Of a DNA stretch of 12,279 nt, positions 6,544 through 12,279 are shown one piece after another. A program made the position numbers and the translations under genes. The DNA comes from Thermococci archaeon (lineage in GTDB: Archaea > Methanobacteriota_B > Thermococci > Thermococcales > Thermococcaceae). The notes below the pieces were generated by a model that saw only the letters and a program-made list of their open reading frames with translations, did not search any database and was not told the DNA's origin. The first letter of the stretch is position 1. Each line of letters starts with the position of its first letter. The stretch is from the NCBI GenBank assembly GCA_003663535.1, contig QMUE01000018.1, positions 1 to 12,279 on the forward strand. Direction: 5' to 3'.

Positions 6544-7038
6544 TTATTTTACCTTTCTCAGCTTTGTGCATGCAAAAACAAGCAGCTCATCATTAACGTA
6601 AACATTAGCTGTCATTACAGCTTCACTCTCGCTTAAGAAGTAATAGTGGGTAGTGTTCCGTCTTCTTTCTACATCCCCAGCAGGAAGAACCTCGTCATAG
6701 GTCTCGAGGATGTATATCTGATCATCGGTTACAAAACCTTCGAATGAATGGTTTCTAATTTTTGCTCCTGTATTAGGATCTTCCTCCATCTCACCATCCC
6801 AGAGCAACTTATTTCCTTCTATCCGCATCTTTGCGATACCCACGTAGTTACTTCTCGTTCCATCAGGTCTCACAAAGATATTTCTCTGGATCACGATGCC
6901 ATTTCGAAACTCAATTTCGATTATTATCTTTCCCTGTTGTGTCACTCCTCCGGCCCGATTAACGTAGTTAGTAAACTCTCCCTCCCAAATGCTAGTATTT
7001 TTTAAAAACGCATCGGTTTTGTTTGTATTTCCATTCAT
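6544..7038 (-). CDS. Beta-rich protein of unknown function (possibly lipocalin/calycin-like)
   Basis: This 164-residue protein has no signal peptide or membrane helix. It is dominated by alternating beta-strand patterns, with an N-terminal SIWEGEF, then KIIIEIEF, IVIQRNIFV, KLLWDGEM, DQIYILETY, NTTHYYFLS and LLVFACTKLRKVK. A tryptophan-glycine-type opening followed by eight or so strands suggests a small beta barrel of the calycin or DUF3598-like kind. This is fold-level inference, and I do not recognise the family. ATG 7038 is chosen because GGAGG lies just upstream with about ten bases to the start codon. The open frame continues to a TTG at 7107 but that has no ribosome-binding site. A single-gene transcript from the TATA-like box at 7205-7212 would carry an unusually long leader of about 145 bases. 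Confidence 0.65.
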   Translation of the reverse strand: MNGNTNKTDAFLKNTSIWEGEFTNYVNRAGGVTQQGKIIIEIEFRNGIVIQRNIFVRPDGTRSNYVGIAKMRIEGNKLLWDGEMEEDPNTGAKIRNHSFEGFVTDDQIYILETYDEVLPAGDVERRRNTTHYYFLSESEAVMTANVYVNDELLVFACTKLRKVK

Positions 7039-7200
7039 TAGTAACATTCCTCCATTACTCATCTCAAAGCTGTCAATAATACCGTGCAGAGGACCAAAAC
7101 ACCCCAAAGCTCTTTGTCACCTGAGCTCCCTCATCTGGACTAGTAATCAATTCATCAATTCTTGGAATGTTTACGCATACTAACTTTCTGTTATTGCCCA
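7039..7200 (-). other. Long leader or decayed gene start upstream of the beta-rich protein
   Basis: The interval between promoter and start codon contains a different open minus-strand frame that reads, in part, CVNIPRIDELITSPDEGAQV and ends with a stop at about 7073-7075. It looks more protein-like than random leader DNA. However, it has no good start or ribosome-binding site and its upstream end runs into the hairpin at 7219-7253. It may be the remains of another gene, or the original N-terminus of the downstream gene lost by frameshift, or a structured leader. The sequence does not settle which. Confidence 0.35.
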
Positions 7201-7216
7201 ATAAGTATATAATGTT
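7201..7216 (-). promoter_or_regulatory. Promoter for the beta-rich protein gene
   Basis: The minus strand reads AACATTATATACTTAT, with a good TATA box (TTATATAC, 7205-7212). Initiation is expected near 7183. It immediately follows the terminal GGTCAG of the TnpB-element-like hairpin. Confidence 0.5.
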
Positions 7217-7218
7217 TT

Positions 7219-7253
7219 CTGACCTTCTCCCCACCCTGAAGGGCGAGGCTTTC
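7219..7253 (-). mobile_element. Solitary right-end-like hairpin of an IS200/IS605 (TnpB) element
   Basis: On the minus strand the sequence runs AAAG, then CCTCGCCCTTCAGGGTGGGG (7248-7229), then AGAAGGTCAG. The hairpin has an eight-pair stem with a TTCA loop, and the trailing GGTCAG resembles the terminal part of many TnpB-bearing IS605-group elements and of their omega RNA scaffold. Two stem positions are G-U pairs on the minus-strand RNA but would be C-A mismatches in the + strand RNA, so the functional RNA strand is minus. No tnpB or tnpA coding sequence adjoins it: the bases to the right are a promoter and then an unrelated gene. It is therefore a relic, a MITE-like derivative, or a domesticated hairpin. 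Confidence 0.6.
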
Positions 7254-7255
7254 AA

Positions 7256-7270
7256 AAGAAAAAATATAAG
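7256..7270 (+). promoter_or_regulatory. Promoter of the MBL-fold hydrolase gene
   Basis: AAGAAAAAATATAAG is a typical BRE-TATA arrangement. Initiation is expected at about 7290, leaving roughly 30 bases to the start codon. It is divergent from the promoter at 7201-7216, with the hairpin between the two. Confidence 0.55.
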
Positions 7271-7321
7271 AACCATAATTAATTATTTCCAATATCAACT
7301 AACTTGGAGGGAAGTTCTGGA

Positions 7322-8077
7322 ATGGAAGTTATAGTTCTCGGCTCTGGAGTGTACAGCGGCATCCCTAAACCATTGTGTAATTGTGAGAACTGTTTAAGGG
7401 CTAGAAAGTTCCCATCATATAGGAGGACGCGATTTTCAATATATATTCCTAAAATCAGAGCATTAATAGATCCTTCGCCAGATCTACACCATCATTTGGA
7501 ACATATTAATGAGAAAATTGAACATGTTTTCATTACTCATGCCCATTTTGACCACATAGGAGGTTTGCCCGAACTCCAGATTTTTAAGCATATTAGGCTT
7601 TATGGGCATGCCACAACCCTTGAAGTAGCAAAAGATATGCAAAAGCGTTTCGTAGGGGAGAGTAGGTGGAATTGGGAGTATTTTCCTTTAGAGTTTGACA
7701 AGTGGCATGACCTTGGCTTTAAGGTTTACCACTTTAGAGTCGTCCACCAACCAATAGAAGTTGCAGGCGGCTTTATATTACAAATCAGGGATAAAAAGAT
7801 AGTAATTACTGGTGATACTGGTCCAGAAATACTTGATGATAATACAACACTAGAAGAAATCAAAGGTGCGGACTTGCTTGTTGCGGACATGACGCATAAA
7901 TATTCAATTCCAAAGGCCCATCTGGGGGTTGATGATGCGATAAAACTCGCTAGGATAGTCAGGGCAAAGAAAACTGTCTTTGCCCACATAAGCCATATGA
8001 ATTACCCTCAAGAAAAGCTTGAGGAGATGGTGAGGCCATACATCGTGGCGAGGGACTTCATGCACGTTGACATATAG
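7322..8077 (+). CDS. PhnP-like metallo-beta-lactamase-fold hydrolase
   Basis: This 251-residue protein has the MBL dinuclear-metal site: HAHFDH (73-78), H142 (VVHQP), D165 (TGDTG) and H222 or H225 (FAHISH). The N-terminus, LGSG followed by C19, C21 and C24 (LCNCENCLRAR), is the zinc-binding insertion seen in PhnP. PhnP hydrolyses 5-phosphoribosyl 1,2-cyclic phosphate to ribose 1,5-bisphosphate in phosphonate breakdown. No phn genes are nearby, so this may be a general cyclic phosphodiesterase. It belongs to the same broad group as RNase Z and PqqB. ATG 7322 follows GGAGG (7306-7310). TTG 7304 lies inside that site and is rejected. The gene ends 15 bases from the convergent methyltransferase. 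Confidence 0.88.
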   Translation: MEVIVLGSGVYSGIPKPLCNCENCLRARKFPSYRRTRFSIYIPKIRALIDPSPDLHHHLEHINEKIEHVFITHAHFDHIGGLPELQIFKHIRLYGHATTLEVAKDMQKRFVGESRWNWEYFPLEFDKWHDLGFKVYHFRVVHQPIEVAGGFILQIRDKKIVITGDTGPEILDDNTTLEEIKGADLLVADMTHKYSIPKAHLGVDDAIKLARIVRAKKTVFAHISHMNYPQEKLEEMVRPYIVARDFMHVDI

Positions 8078-8092
8078 CCGATCGCCTCTACC

Positions 8093-8842
8093 TTATTTCT
8101 GAACTACGAAAAATACCCTGCCACTATTTGGTTGGGGTTCACTCATGTCTTTTATACTTCCCCAGCAGGCAAGCTCTTTAAATCCTACCCGCTTCAAGCA
8201 CTCTCTAATTTCTCTCAGGGTGTAGGCCTTTTCTTTATGCTCTTCGTCTATTTTTACCCATGTCTCTCCGTTTTTGATAAATCCAATGACCCGCATGATG
8301 GCTATGTCAGTTTCAAAGTCATAGCTCGTCTGATGTATCTCTAGAATATCCTCGGTTTCCTGTTCAATGTGGCATGAATAGCGTGCCCATCCTACAGCTA
8401 GGCCGTATTTTGTATTCATATCGAAAATAAACAGTCCATCTTTTTTGAGTGCTTTGTATACTCCAGCAAAGGCTTTTTCCAAATCCTTCAAAGTTAATAA
8501 GTGGTTTAAACTATCAAACCAGCAGGTAGCTAGGTCAAATTCTTCATTGAAATCCAGAGAGCGCATATCTCCGCAGATAAACTCTACATTTACGTTCTCC
8601 TTTCTGGCTTTTTCTTTTGCAAATTTCAGCATCTCCTCAGAAATGTCAACACCTACGACTTGGAAACCTCTTTTAGCCATTTCAACTGCAAATGTGCCTT
8701 CCCCACAGGCTATGTCCAAAATCTTCTGTGGTTTTATGTTGAACTTCTCAAGTATTGTTGGAATTGTCTCAGCCATTTTCTCGCTGAAGCGAGAATAACG
8801 ACCCTTTACATAGAGGTATGCAAATTTCTCGTAAACTCCCAT
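8093..8842 (-). CDS. Class I SAM-dependent methyltransferase
   Basis: This 249-residue protein has motif I ILDIACGEG (41-49), the ribose-binding acidic residue D66 (VVGVDIS) and CGDMRSLDF as the next SAM contact. The core, with CWFDSLNHLLTLKDLEKAF and DGLFIFDMN, places it in the same small-molecule-type group as the methyltransferase at 5389-6192, with a Methyltransf_25-like arrangement. The C-terminal half has a beta-rich insertion (CHIEQETEDILEIHQT) of the kind that shapes the acceptor pocket. The acceptor is unknown. ATG 8842 is preceded by GGAGG with three to seven bases of spacing. The promoter is at about 8885-8910, so it is probably expressed independently of the pseudogene upstream. 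The 3' end faces the MBL hydrolase gene. Confidence 0.9.
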   Translation of the reverse strand: MGVYEKFAYLYVKGRYSRFSEKMAETIPTILEKFNIKPQKILDIACGEGTFAVEMAKRGFQVVGVDISEEMLKFAKEKARKENVNVEFICGDMRSLDFNEEFDLATCWFDSLNHLLTLKDLEKAFAGVYKALKKDGLFIFDMNTKYGLAVGWARYSCHIEQETEDILEIHQTSYDFETDIAIMRVIGFIKNGETWVKIDEEHKEKAYTLREIRECLKRVGFKELACWGSIKDMSEPQPNSGRVFFVVQK

Positions 8843-8884
8843 AGGCTTTCCTCCAATGTTTTTTCAATTCCATTCTAACATTAA

Positions 8885-8912
8885 ATTTTATAAAACATTG
8901 CTTTTATATCTT
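8885..8912 (-). promoter_or_regulatory. Promoter of the 8093-8842 methyltransferase
   Basis: Two TATA-like boxes lie on the minus strand: TTTATAAAAT (8885-8894) and GATATAAAAG (8901-8910). The nearer would initiate at about 8865, ahead of the ribosome-binding site near 8850. The boxes overlap the 3' end of the pseudogene. Confidence 0.45.
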
Positions 8913-9341
8913 CCAGTAATTCCTTTCTCTTGAGCACACAAGAATTCAATGAATCTCGCACCGCTGTCATAAAATAACGTCCTGTTCCATGACTTCTTTA
9001 GACTGCTGTGATTTTCTGGGAGCCCGAGTCTGTGTCTTATTCTGTTTTCTATGAACCTAGCGAACTCTTCTTTCCATTCTTGCCATATCATATATCCGAA
9101 ATCTTCTTTTCTAAGAATTTGTCTCAGGATTTTTCTGCTCCTGAAGACTTTTTCAGAATTTCTGGTATTTGATGAATGTGTACTTCTCTTCCAAAGGGTC
9201 AACGTCAAAAATCCAGAAAGGCTCATCTTTGGCAATTGCAATAGGATACACTCTCTTTAAGAGGGGATGGATGTCTCTTATTTGTTTTTGAATTTCAAAT
9301 ACTTCTGCAACCGAGTTTGGTAAATAAACACACCACCTTAC
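8888..9341 (-). pseudogene. Frameshifted gene of unknown function, probably internally deleted
   Basis: Two good coding segments lie in different minus-strand frames. The first, from about 9340 to the TGA at 9153-9155, reads CVYLPNSVAEVFEIQKQIRD and continues through DIHPLLKRVYPIAIAKDEPF to LEEKYTFIKYQKF. The second, in the next frame from about 9170 to 8888, includes ILRQILRKEDFGYMIWQEWK, ARFIENRIRHRLGLPENH and SGARFIEFLCAQEKG. The first segment has no ATG, GTG or TTG before it in frame. A ribosome-binding-site-like AGGTGG followed by a GTG lies in the wrong frame at 9329-9337, so a second lesion near the start is likely. The total of about 150 residues seems short, and a central part may have been deleted at the junction. 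The gene follows the GNAT gene with overlapping ends as the last member of that operon. Confidence 0.7.
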
Positions 9342-10141
9342 TCATTTTTAATCAAAAGCCACCACACATCATCCCCTTGGAATCCACACCGCCTATAGAG
9401 GATTTCTGGCTGAGTTTTATTGTTAACCTCTCCTGAGACCGTAGTAAATGTCGCACGACCTTGGAGACGTCTGAGCAACTCCAATACTATAGATTTTCCT
9501 ATGCCTTTTCCTCTGTACTCAGGAAGAACTTGTATCCACTCAAGGGAGCCTTCTCGAATTGTGGGGTCAAACTCCCCAATTCCTAAGCCTGCTGGAGTGC
9601 CTTTCTCATCATCAATTATCCAAATCCACAAATTTGGGTCAAATACGGGGTGTTTAGTCCAGCTTTTCACGATTTCTGGATTTACATTTATGTTTTCATA
9701 ACATTTTTTAATAACTTCAGCAACGAGATCACTCTCGCTTTTTGTGTCGACGTTAGCTATGTGAAAGCCTTGCGGCAGCCCTACTTCTCTCATTTGCCGC
9801 TTTTTGTGGATAAGCCGGAAGTATGGCCTTTGTATGTCAAAATTTTCAACAGGAAAAGCCCTTAAAAAGTCTTGGTGCACAAGAGCAAACTTTAGGTTGT
9901 CCAAGCGTTTTTTGGGAATTTTTGATGGGGTTCTGTCTCTGCTCCAATAGATGTATAAGCTTTCGTCATTCCACGCCTCGAGGTGTGTTACTAAGCCATT
10001 TTCGACCTTAAAAGATGTCTCAAATTTGTTAATTTCTTTTAGAGTTTTCCATAATGCATTCGGCAGAACTTGGCAGGGATTTTCACAGTATGCAGAAATG
10101 AGAGCACTGTGAAATATAATATGCCTGGTTTCTAAAGACAA
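9338..10141 (-). CDS. GNAT N-acetyltransferase with long N-terminal domain
   Basis: This is a 267-residue protein. The GNAT fold occupies about residues 126-265, with acetyl-CoA loop YRGKGIG (209-215) following LEWIQVLPE and motif B LYRRCGF (248-254). The first 120 residues, including EAWNDESLYIYWSRDRTPSK, do not resemble a second clear GNAT copy to me. They may be a degenerate N-terminal acyltransferase half as in tandem GNAT proteins. The substrate is unknown. The start is TTG 10141, with GGAGG at 10151-10155 at standard spacing; no ATG is available. It begins 33 bases after the methyltransferase stop and is the third gene of the DUF3795-methyltransferase-GNAT operon. Its stop overlaps the beginning of the pseudogene. 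Confidence 0.85.
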   Translation of the reverse strand: MSLETRHIIFHSALISAYCENPCQVLPNALWKTLKEINKFETSFKVENGLVTHLEAWNDESLYIYWSRDRTPSKIPKKRLDNLKFALVHQDFLRAFPVENFDIQRPYFRLIHKKRQMREVGLPQGFHIANVDTKSESDLVAEVIKKCYENINVNPEIVKSWTKHPVFDPNLWIWIIDDEKGTPAGLGIGEFDPTIREGSLEWIQVLPEYRGKGIGKSIVLELLRRLQGRATFTTVSGEVNNKTQPEILYRRCGFQGDDVWWLLIKNE

Positions 10142-10174
10142 TGTGTTACCCCTCCAAAGTAGTTGATATCTATC

Positions 10175-11002
10175 TCACGTCTTTTTGCATATAATCATGA
10201 AATGTTCACTAATTCCTACAACACTCGGATGAGTGCAGGTTTTCAAATGGGTTTCCCACCAGATTCTCCAGGCCTCTTGATAATTAGTGTAAAAGTCATT
10301 TACCTCTCTTCTATGAGTAGAGGCCAAACCCTCAAGACCTACCATTTCTAACATCTCTACATTTTTCTTTTCTAACTCCTCTTCTAGTTCTTCAGGCAGA
10401 TAAAAGTGAGCTGGAGCAAATCCAAGTTCACCTGAATAATCTCCACTTTCTCTAATCTTTATGAATATATCCGGTCTTGATTTTGTATCCTCTGGAAAAT
10501 CTATGAGCTGTCCTACTAATACTGCTAACCTTCCGATTACTGAAATAAAAATTGGAGCATTTTTCTTTGCCACCCTAATTATTTCATCAATAGCTTTTTC
10601 TCTCTGTCTTTTGTCAACTATGTGGGAAAGCACTCCTCCCAGGCAAATTACTCCATCAAAGCTGTTGCTTTCGAAGTCTGAAAGGTCATCAACGGACCCT
10701 TCTATTATTTGTTTCACATTTCTTTGAACTCCTGCTTTTTGGATTCTCCTTTTTGCGATCTCTAACAGCTCTGGAGTTAGATCAAGTAGAACGACGTCAT
10801 AACCAAGCTTTGCTAATTCTATTGTATATCTGCCTGGTCCTCCTCCGGCATCTAAAATTAAACCGTTTCCGGGCAAGTACTTCCTGAGAAAGTGCATAGT
10901 TGTTTCAAACTCTAATTGGTGGTATGGATCTTTAACAAGTCTCTCCCATTCCCCCGTGCCAGATTTGGAATAATATTCTTTAATCTGATCTTTATGCTCC
11001 AT
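10175..11002 (-). CDS. Class I SAM-dependent methyltransferase
   Basis: This 275-residue protein has motif I ILDAGGGPG (49-57), followed by the acidic residue of LLDLTPE and by IEGSVDDLSDF. The GGVLSHI segment and ISVIGRLAVL lie where motifs IV and V are expected. It is distinct from the other two methyltransferases in the window: the GGGPG loop and the long FAPAHFYLPEELEEELEKK helix point to another subgroup. The acceptor is unknown. ATG 11002 is the start because GAGG at 11011-11014 precedes it at the spacing used by its neighbours. The open frame continues upstream to 11224, but that part lies inside the DUF3795 gene in another frame and is a shadow. It begins 10 bases after the DUF3795 stop, so the two are co-transcribed. 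Confidence 0.88.
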   Translation of the reverse strand: MEHKDQIKEYYSKSGTGEWERLVKDPYHQLEFETTMHFLRKYLPGNGLILDAGGGPGRYTIELAKLGYDVVLLDLTPELLEIAKRRIQKAGVQRNVKQIIEGSVDDLSDFESNSFDGVICLGGVLSHIVDKRQREKAIDEIIRVAKKNAPIFISVIGRLAVLVGQLIDFPEDTKSRPDIFIKIRESGDYSGELGFAPAHFYLPEELEEELEKKNVEMLEMVGLEGLASTHRREVNDFYTNYQEAWRIWWETHLKTCTHPSVVGISEHFMIICKKT

Positions 11003-11012
11003 ATACTTCCCC

Positions 11013-11342
11013 TCATATATCAAGCTTGTTTGAATCGACAATATTATAAGACAATAGTCTTTTAAGTAAAGCAACCCTCTCTTCCACGATTTTCTTGTGC
11101 TGTTCTTCCGTCCATGCAGGGTTTTTGTTCTTCCAGAACTTATCACATGGTATTTCCTTACACTGCCCACAGTGCTCCAGTCCCTTATCGAGCACACAGC
11201 ATTCATAAAAATCACAAATCTCAAGCTCCACTTCGTGCAACCAGCATGGCTTGCCTTCTACGATATAGCATCCTCCACACTTATTTCCATATATTCTACA
11301 GTCGCTGCATATGCATCCACATACTCCAATAACTTTTTCCAT
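11013..11342 (-). CDS. DUF3795 cysteine-rich protein
   Basis: This 109-residue protein has thirteen cysteines, nearly all in the first 66 residues (positions 8, 10, 12, 15, 22, 25, 33, 43, 48, 49, 58, 61 and 66). The layout CGCICSDCRIY, KCGGC, CDFYEC, then HCGQCKEIPC matches the DUF3795 family. The closing segment (residues about 67-100) is a charged helix. The spacing suggests metal binding, probably zinc or an Fe-S cluster, but no catalytic role is established for the family. ATG 11342 is preceded by AAGGAGGT (11349-11356). It is the first gene of the operon that includes a methyltransferase and a GNAT. A TATA-like box lies at 11384-11390. Confidence 0.88.
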   Translation of the reverse strand: MEKVIGVCGCICSDCRIYGNKCGGCYIVEGKPCWLHEVELEICDFYECCVLDKGLEHCGQCKEIPCDKFWKNKNPAWTEEQHKKIVEERVALLKRLLSYNIVDSNKLDI

Positions 11343-11381
11343 AACGATACCTCCTTAGATTTTTAATTTTTGTTTAATTTC

Positions 11382-11400
11382 CCATTTAAACTTTTCTTTT
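11382..11400 (-). promoter_or_regulatory. Promoter of the DUF3795/methyltransferase/GNAT operon
   Basis: The minus strand reads AAAAGAAAAGTTTAAATGG, a purine-rich BRE-like stretch with TATA-like TTTAAAT (11384-11390). Initiation is expected near 11360, just ahead of the ribosome-binding site. Confidence 0.5.
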
Positions 11401-11412
11401 CCCTGGGAACAC

Positions 11413-12180
11413 CTAAACCTCCGTTTTTGTCTTTAAACGCCAGCCGTCGATGTTAAATCCTCCCATCCTCTCAAAAACATGCAGGATTAGTCTCTCCAGT
11501 GTTTCAACCTGTTCCCTCTCTATGGCGCTCAAGAACAGTGCCATAAACTCCCCATCCGGGAAAGGTTCAAACATGTATGCCTCTCTAAACTCCCCATCGG
11601 CAAACATGCGATAAACCTTGCTGGCCGGAGGGGCTTCAACTGAGAGGAATTTAGAGTAGACCCCAAGGACTTCATTTAAGGTCAGGTGATACAAATAAGA
11701 GAAGCTCGGATCGTTTCTTTCTTCTGCATCCTTTGTGCTGTCAAGCATATCCCACAGGCCATATTTTGCAATCTCGATCCAAACCTCATCTGGCTTTTGA
11801 AAGGACTTTTTCATGTAATTCAGAGCTTCTCTTTTGAGTTCTTCAGCTATACCAGTTTTATCAAAGAGGGTTTCTCCAACCGCGACTATTCTCGCAGTAC
11901 ACTTACTATTTTCCTTGAGTTCTTTTTCAAAGTAGTGTTTAATCTGTCTTGGTGGGTTTGCAAAGTATTCAATTAAAACGCCATCAATTACTTTGTTCCC
12001 CCGCTCACGCCAATCAACACTGTCGGAAAGGATTATGTAAATATCTACGTCTGAATATAAAGTATCTGTTCCTATCGCTCGGCTTCCCGTGAGTAGAGCA
12101 GCCTCAACAAAATCCTTCTCTTCCCATTCTTCAAGGAACTTTTCTAAAGCAAGTTGCCAATTGTTTTTAGCGGTATTCAT
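11413..12180 (-). CDS. Nucleotidyltransferase (pol-beta fold, aminoglycoside/lincosamide-modifying type)
   Basis: This 255-residue protein carries the pol-beta nucleotidyltransferase signature TGSRAIGTDTLYSDVDIYII (residues 31-50): G32-S33 and the metal-binding D44 and D46, with E71 (VLIEYF) as the probable third acidic ligand. These enzymes transfer a nucleotide from NTP to an acceptor. The C-terminal 150 residues are helical, as in antibiotic nucleotidyltransferases such as ANT and Lin proteins. The family resemblance does not prove antibiotic modification in an archaeon. No HEPN partner gene adjoins it, which argues against a MNT/HEPN toxin-antitoxin pair. ATG 12180 is preceded by GGAGG (12192-12196), 11 bases upstream. 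It is transcribed separately from the DUF3795 operon. Confidence 0.85.
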   Translation of the reverse strand: MNTAKNNWQLALEKFLEEWEEKDFVEAALLTGSRAIGTDTLYSDVDIYIILSDSVDWRERGNKVIDGVLIEYFANPPRQIKHYFEKELKENSKCTARIVAVGETLFDKTGIAEELKREALNYMKKSFQKPDEVWIEIAKYGLWDMLDSTKDAEERNDPSFSYLYHLTLNEVLGVYSKFLSVEAPPASKVYRMFADGEFREAYMFEPFPDGEFMALFLSAIEREQVETLERLILHVFERMGGFNIDGWRLKTKTEV

Positions 12181-12221
12181 AATCTATGCAACCTCCATAA
12201 CGTCTTATGGGTAATCTCCCT

Positions 12222-12240
12222 TTGGTATTAAATATCTTAA
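12222..12240 (-). promoter_or_regulatory. Promoter of the nucleotidyltransferase gene
   Basis: On the minus strand, TTAAGATATTTAATACC gives a TATA-like box at about 12224-12235. It would initiate near 12200, close to the ribosome-binding site. The rest of the right margin (12181-12279) shows no gene. Confidence 0.4.
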
Positions 12241-12279
12241 TTATCTTTTCCGAAACTTGCCTTTTAGGTTTGGGAATTG

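Noticed and set aside
7073..7276. 67-codon minus-strand open frame running through the hairpin
   Set aside because: Its first third is a translation of the TnpB-element-like hairpin and a promoter, and the start has no ribosome-binding site. It was kept only as part of the leader observation.
8888..9241. Intact 117-residue gene
   Set aside because: The first 25 or so residues are an out-of-frame shadow of the real coding segment at 9155-9340. The good part is the C-terminal half of a frameshifted gene.
11003..11224. Upstream extension of the methyltransferase frame
   Set aside because: The extension lies within the DUF3795 gene in another frame and has no ribosome-binding site. ATG 11002 has one at the usual spacing, and the methyltransferase fold begins there.
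11413..12180. Toxin-antitoxin system of the MNT/HEPN type
   Set aside because: The nucleotidyltransferase is longer than typical MNT antitoxins, has its own helical C-terminal domain, and no HEPN gene lies next to it in the window.
1..12279. CRISPR array, tRNA or rRNA genes
   Set aside because: By eye, no spaced direct repeats, tRNA cloverleaf with TTCRA arm, or ribosomal RNA sequence was seen. A covariance-model scan would be needed to exclude small RNAs.

Overview
The window looks like a piece of a Thermococcales chromosome (Thermococcus or Pyrococcus type). The evidence is AT-rich intergenic DNA with archaeal BRE/TATA-like boxes, strong GGAGG or GAGGTG ribosome-binding sites at a near-constant distance from the start codons, use of GTG and TTG starts, tightly packed and overlapping genes, and the C-terminus of an archaeal XPD/Rad3-type helicase at the left edge. 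The genus is inferred from style and families only.

Layout, left to right. (1) 1-425: end of an XPD-like helicase on the + strand, converging with a tiny two-helix membrane protein (422-607, minus). (2) 799-2967: a + strand operon of an 8-helix membrane protein, a GNAT acetyltransferase fused to a YoaP-type thioredoxin-like domain, and a Nudix hydrolase. (3) 2953-6192: a minus-strand operon, read right to left as SAM methyltransferase, HExxH metallopeptidase, divergent nucleoside phosphorylase, and an aldo/keto reductase with a C-terminal extension. Its last gene overlaps the Nudix gene tail to tail. (4) 6193-6543: promoter, then about 280 bases that look like decayed coding DNA. (5) 6544-7321: a beta-rich protein of unknown function (minus) with an unusually long leader. 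Beyond the leader is a divergent promoter region that contains a hairpin closely resembling the right end of an IS200/IS605 (TnpB) element. (6) 7322-8077: PhnP-like metallo-beta-lactamase-fold hydrolase (+). (7) 8093-8842: second SAM methyltransferase (minus). (8) 8888-11342: minus-strand operon of a cysteine-rich DUF3795 protein, a third SAM methyltransferase, a GNAT acetyltransferase and a frameshifted pseudogene. (9) 11413-12180: a nucleotidyltransferase of the aminoglycoside/lincosamide-modifying fold (minus), with its promoter at the right edge.

Taken together, the window is rich in enzymes that transfer small groups (three methyltransferases, two acetyltransferases, one nucleotidyltransferase) or process nucleotides (Nudix, nucleoside phosphorylase). 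No classical defence system, CRISPR array, tRNA or rRNA was seen. The most unusual items are the solitary TnpB-element end, the broken gene at 8888-9341, the decayed stretch at 6256-6540, and two compact operons whose joint substrate is unknown.

Many start codons were reset to the codon about 3-7 bases downstream of an alignment to the archaeal Shine-Dalgarno sequence AGGAGGTGAT. This moves several starts inward from the longest open frame.
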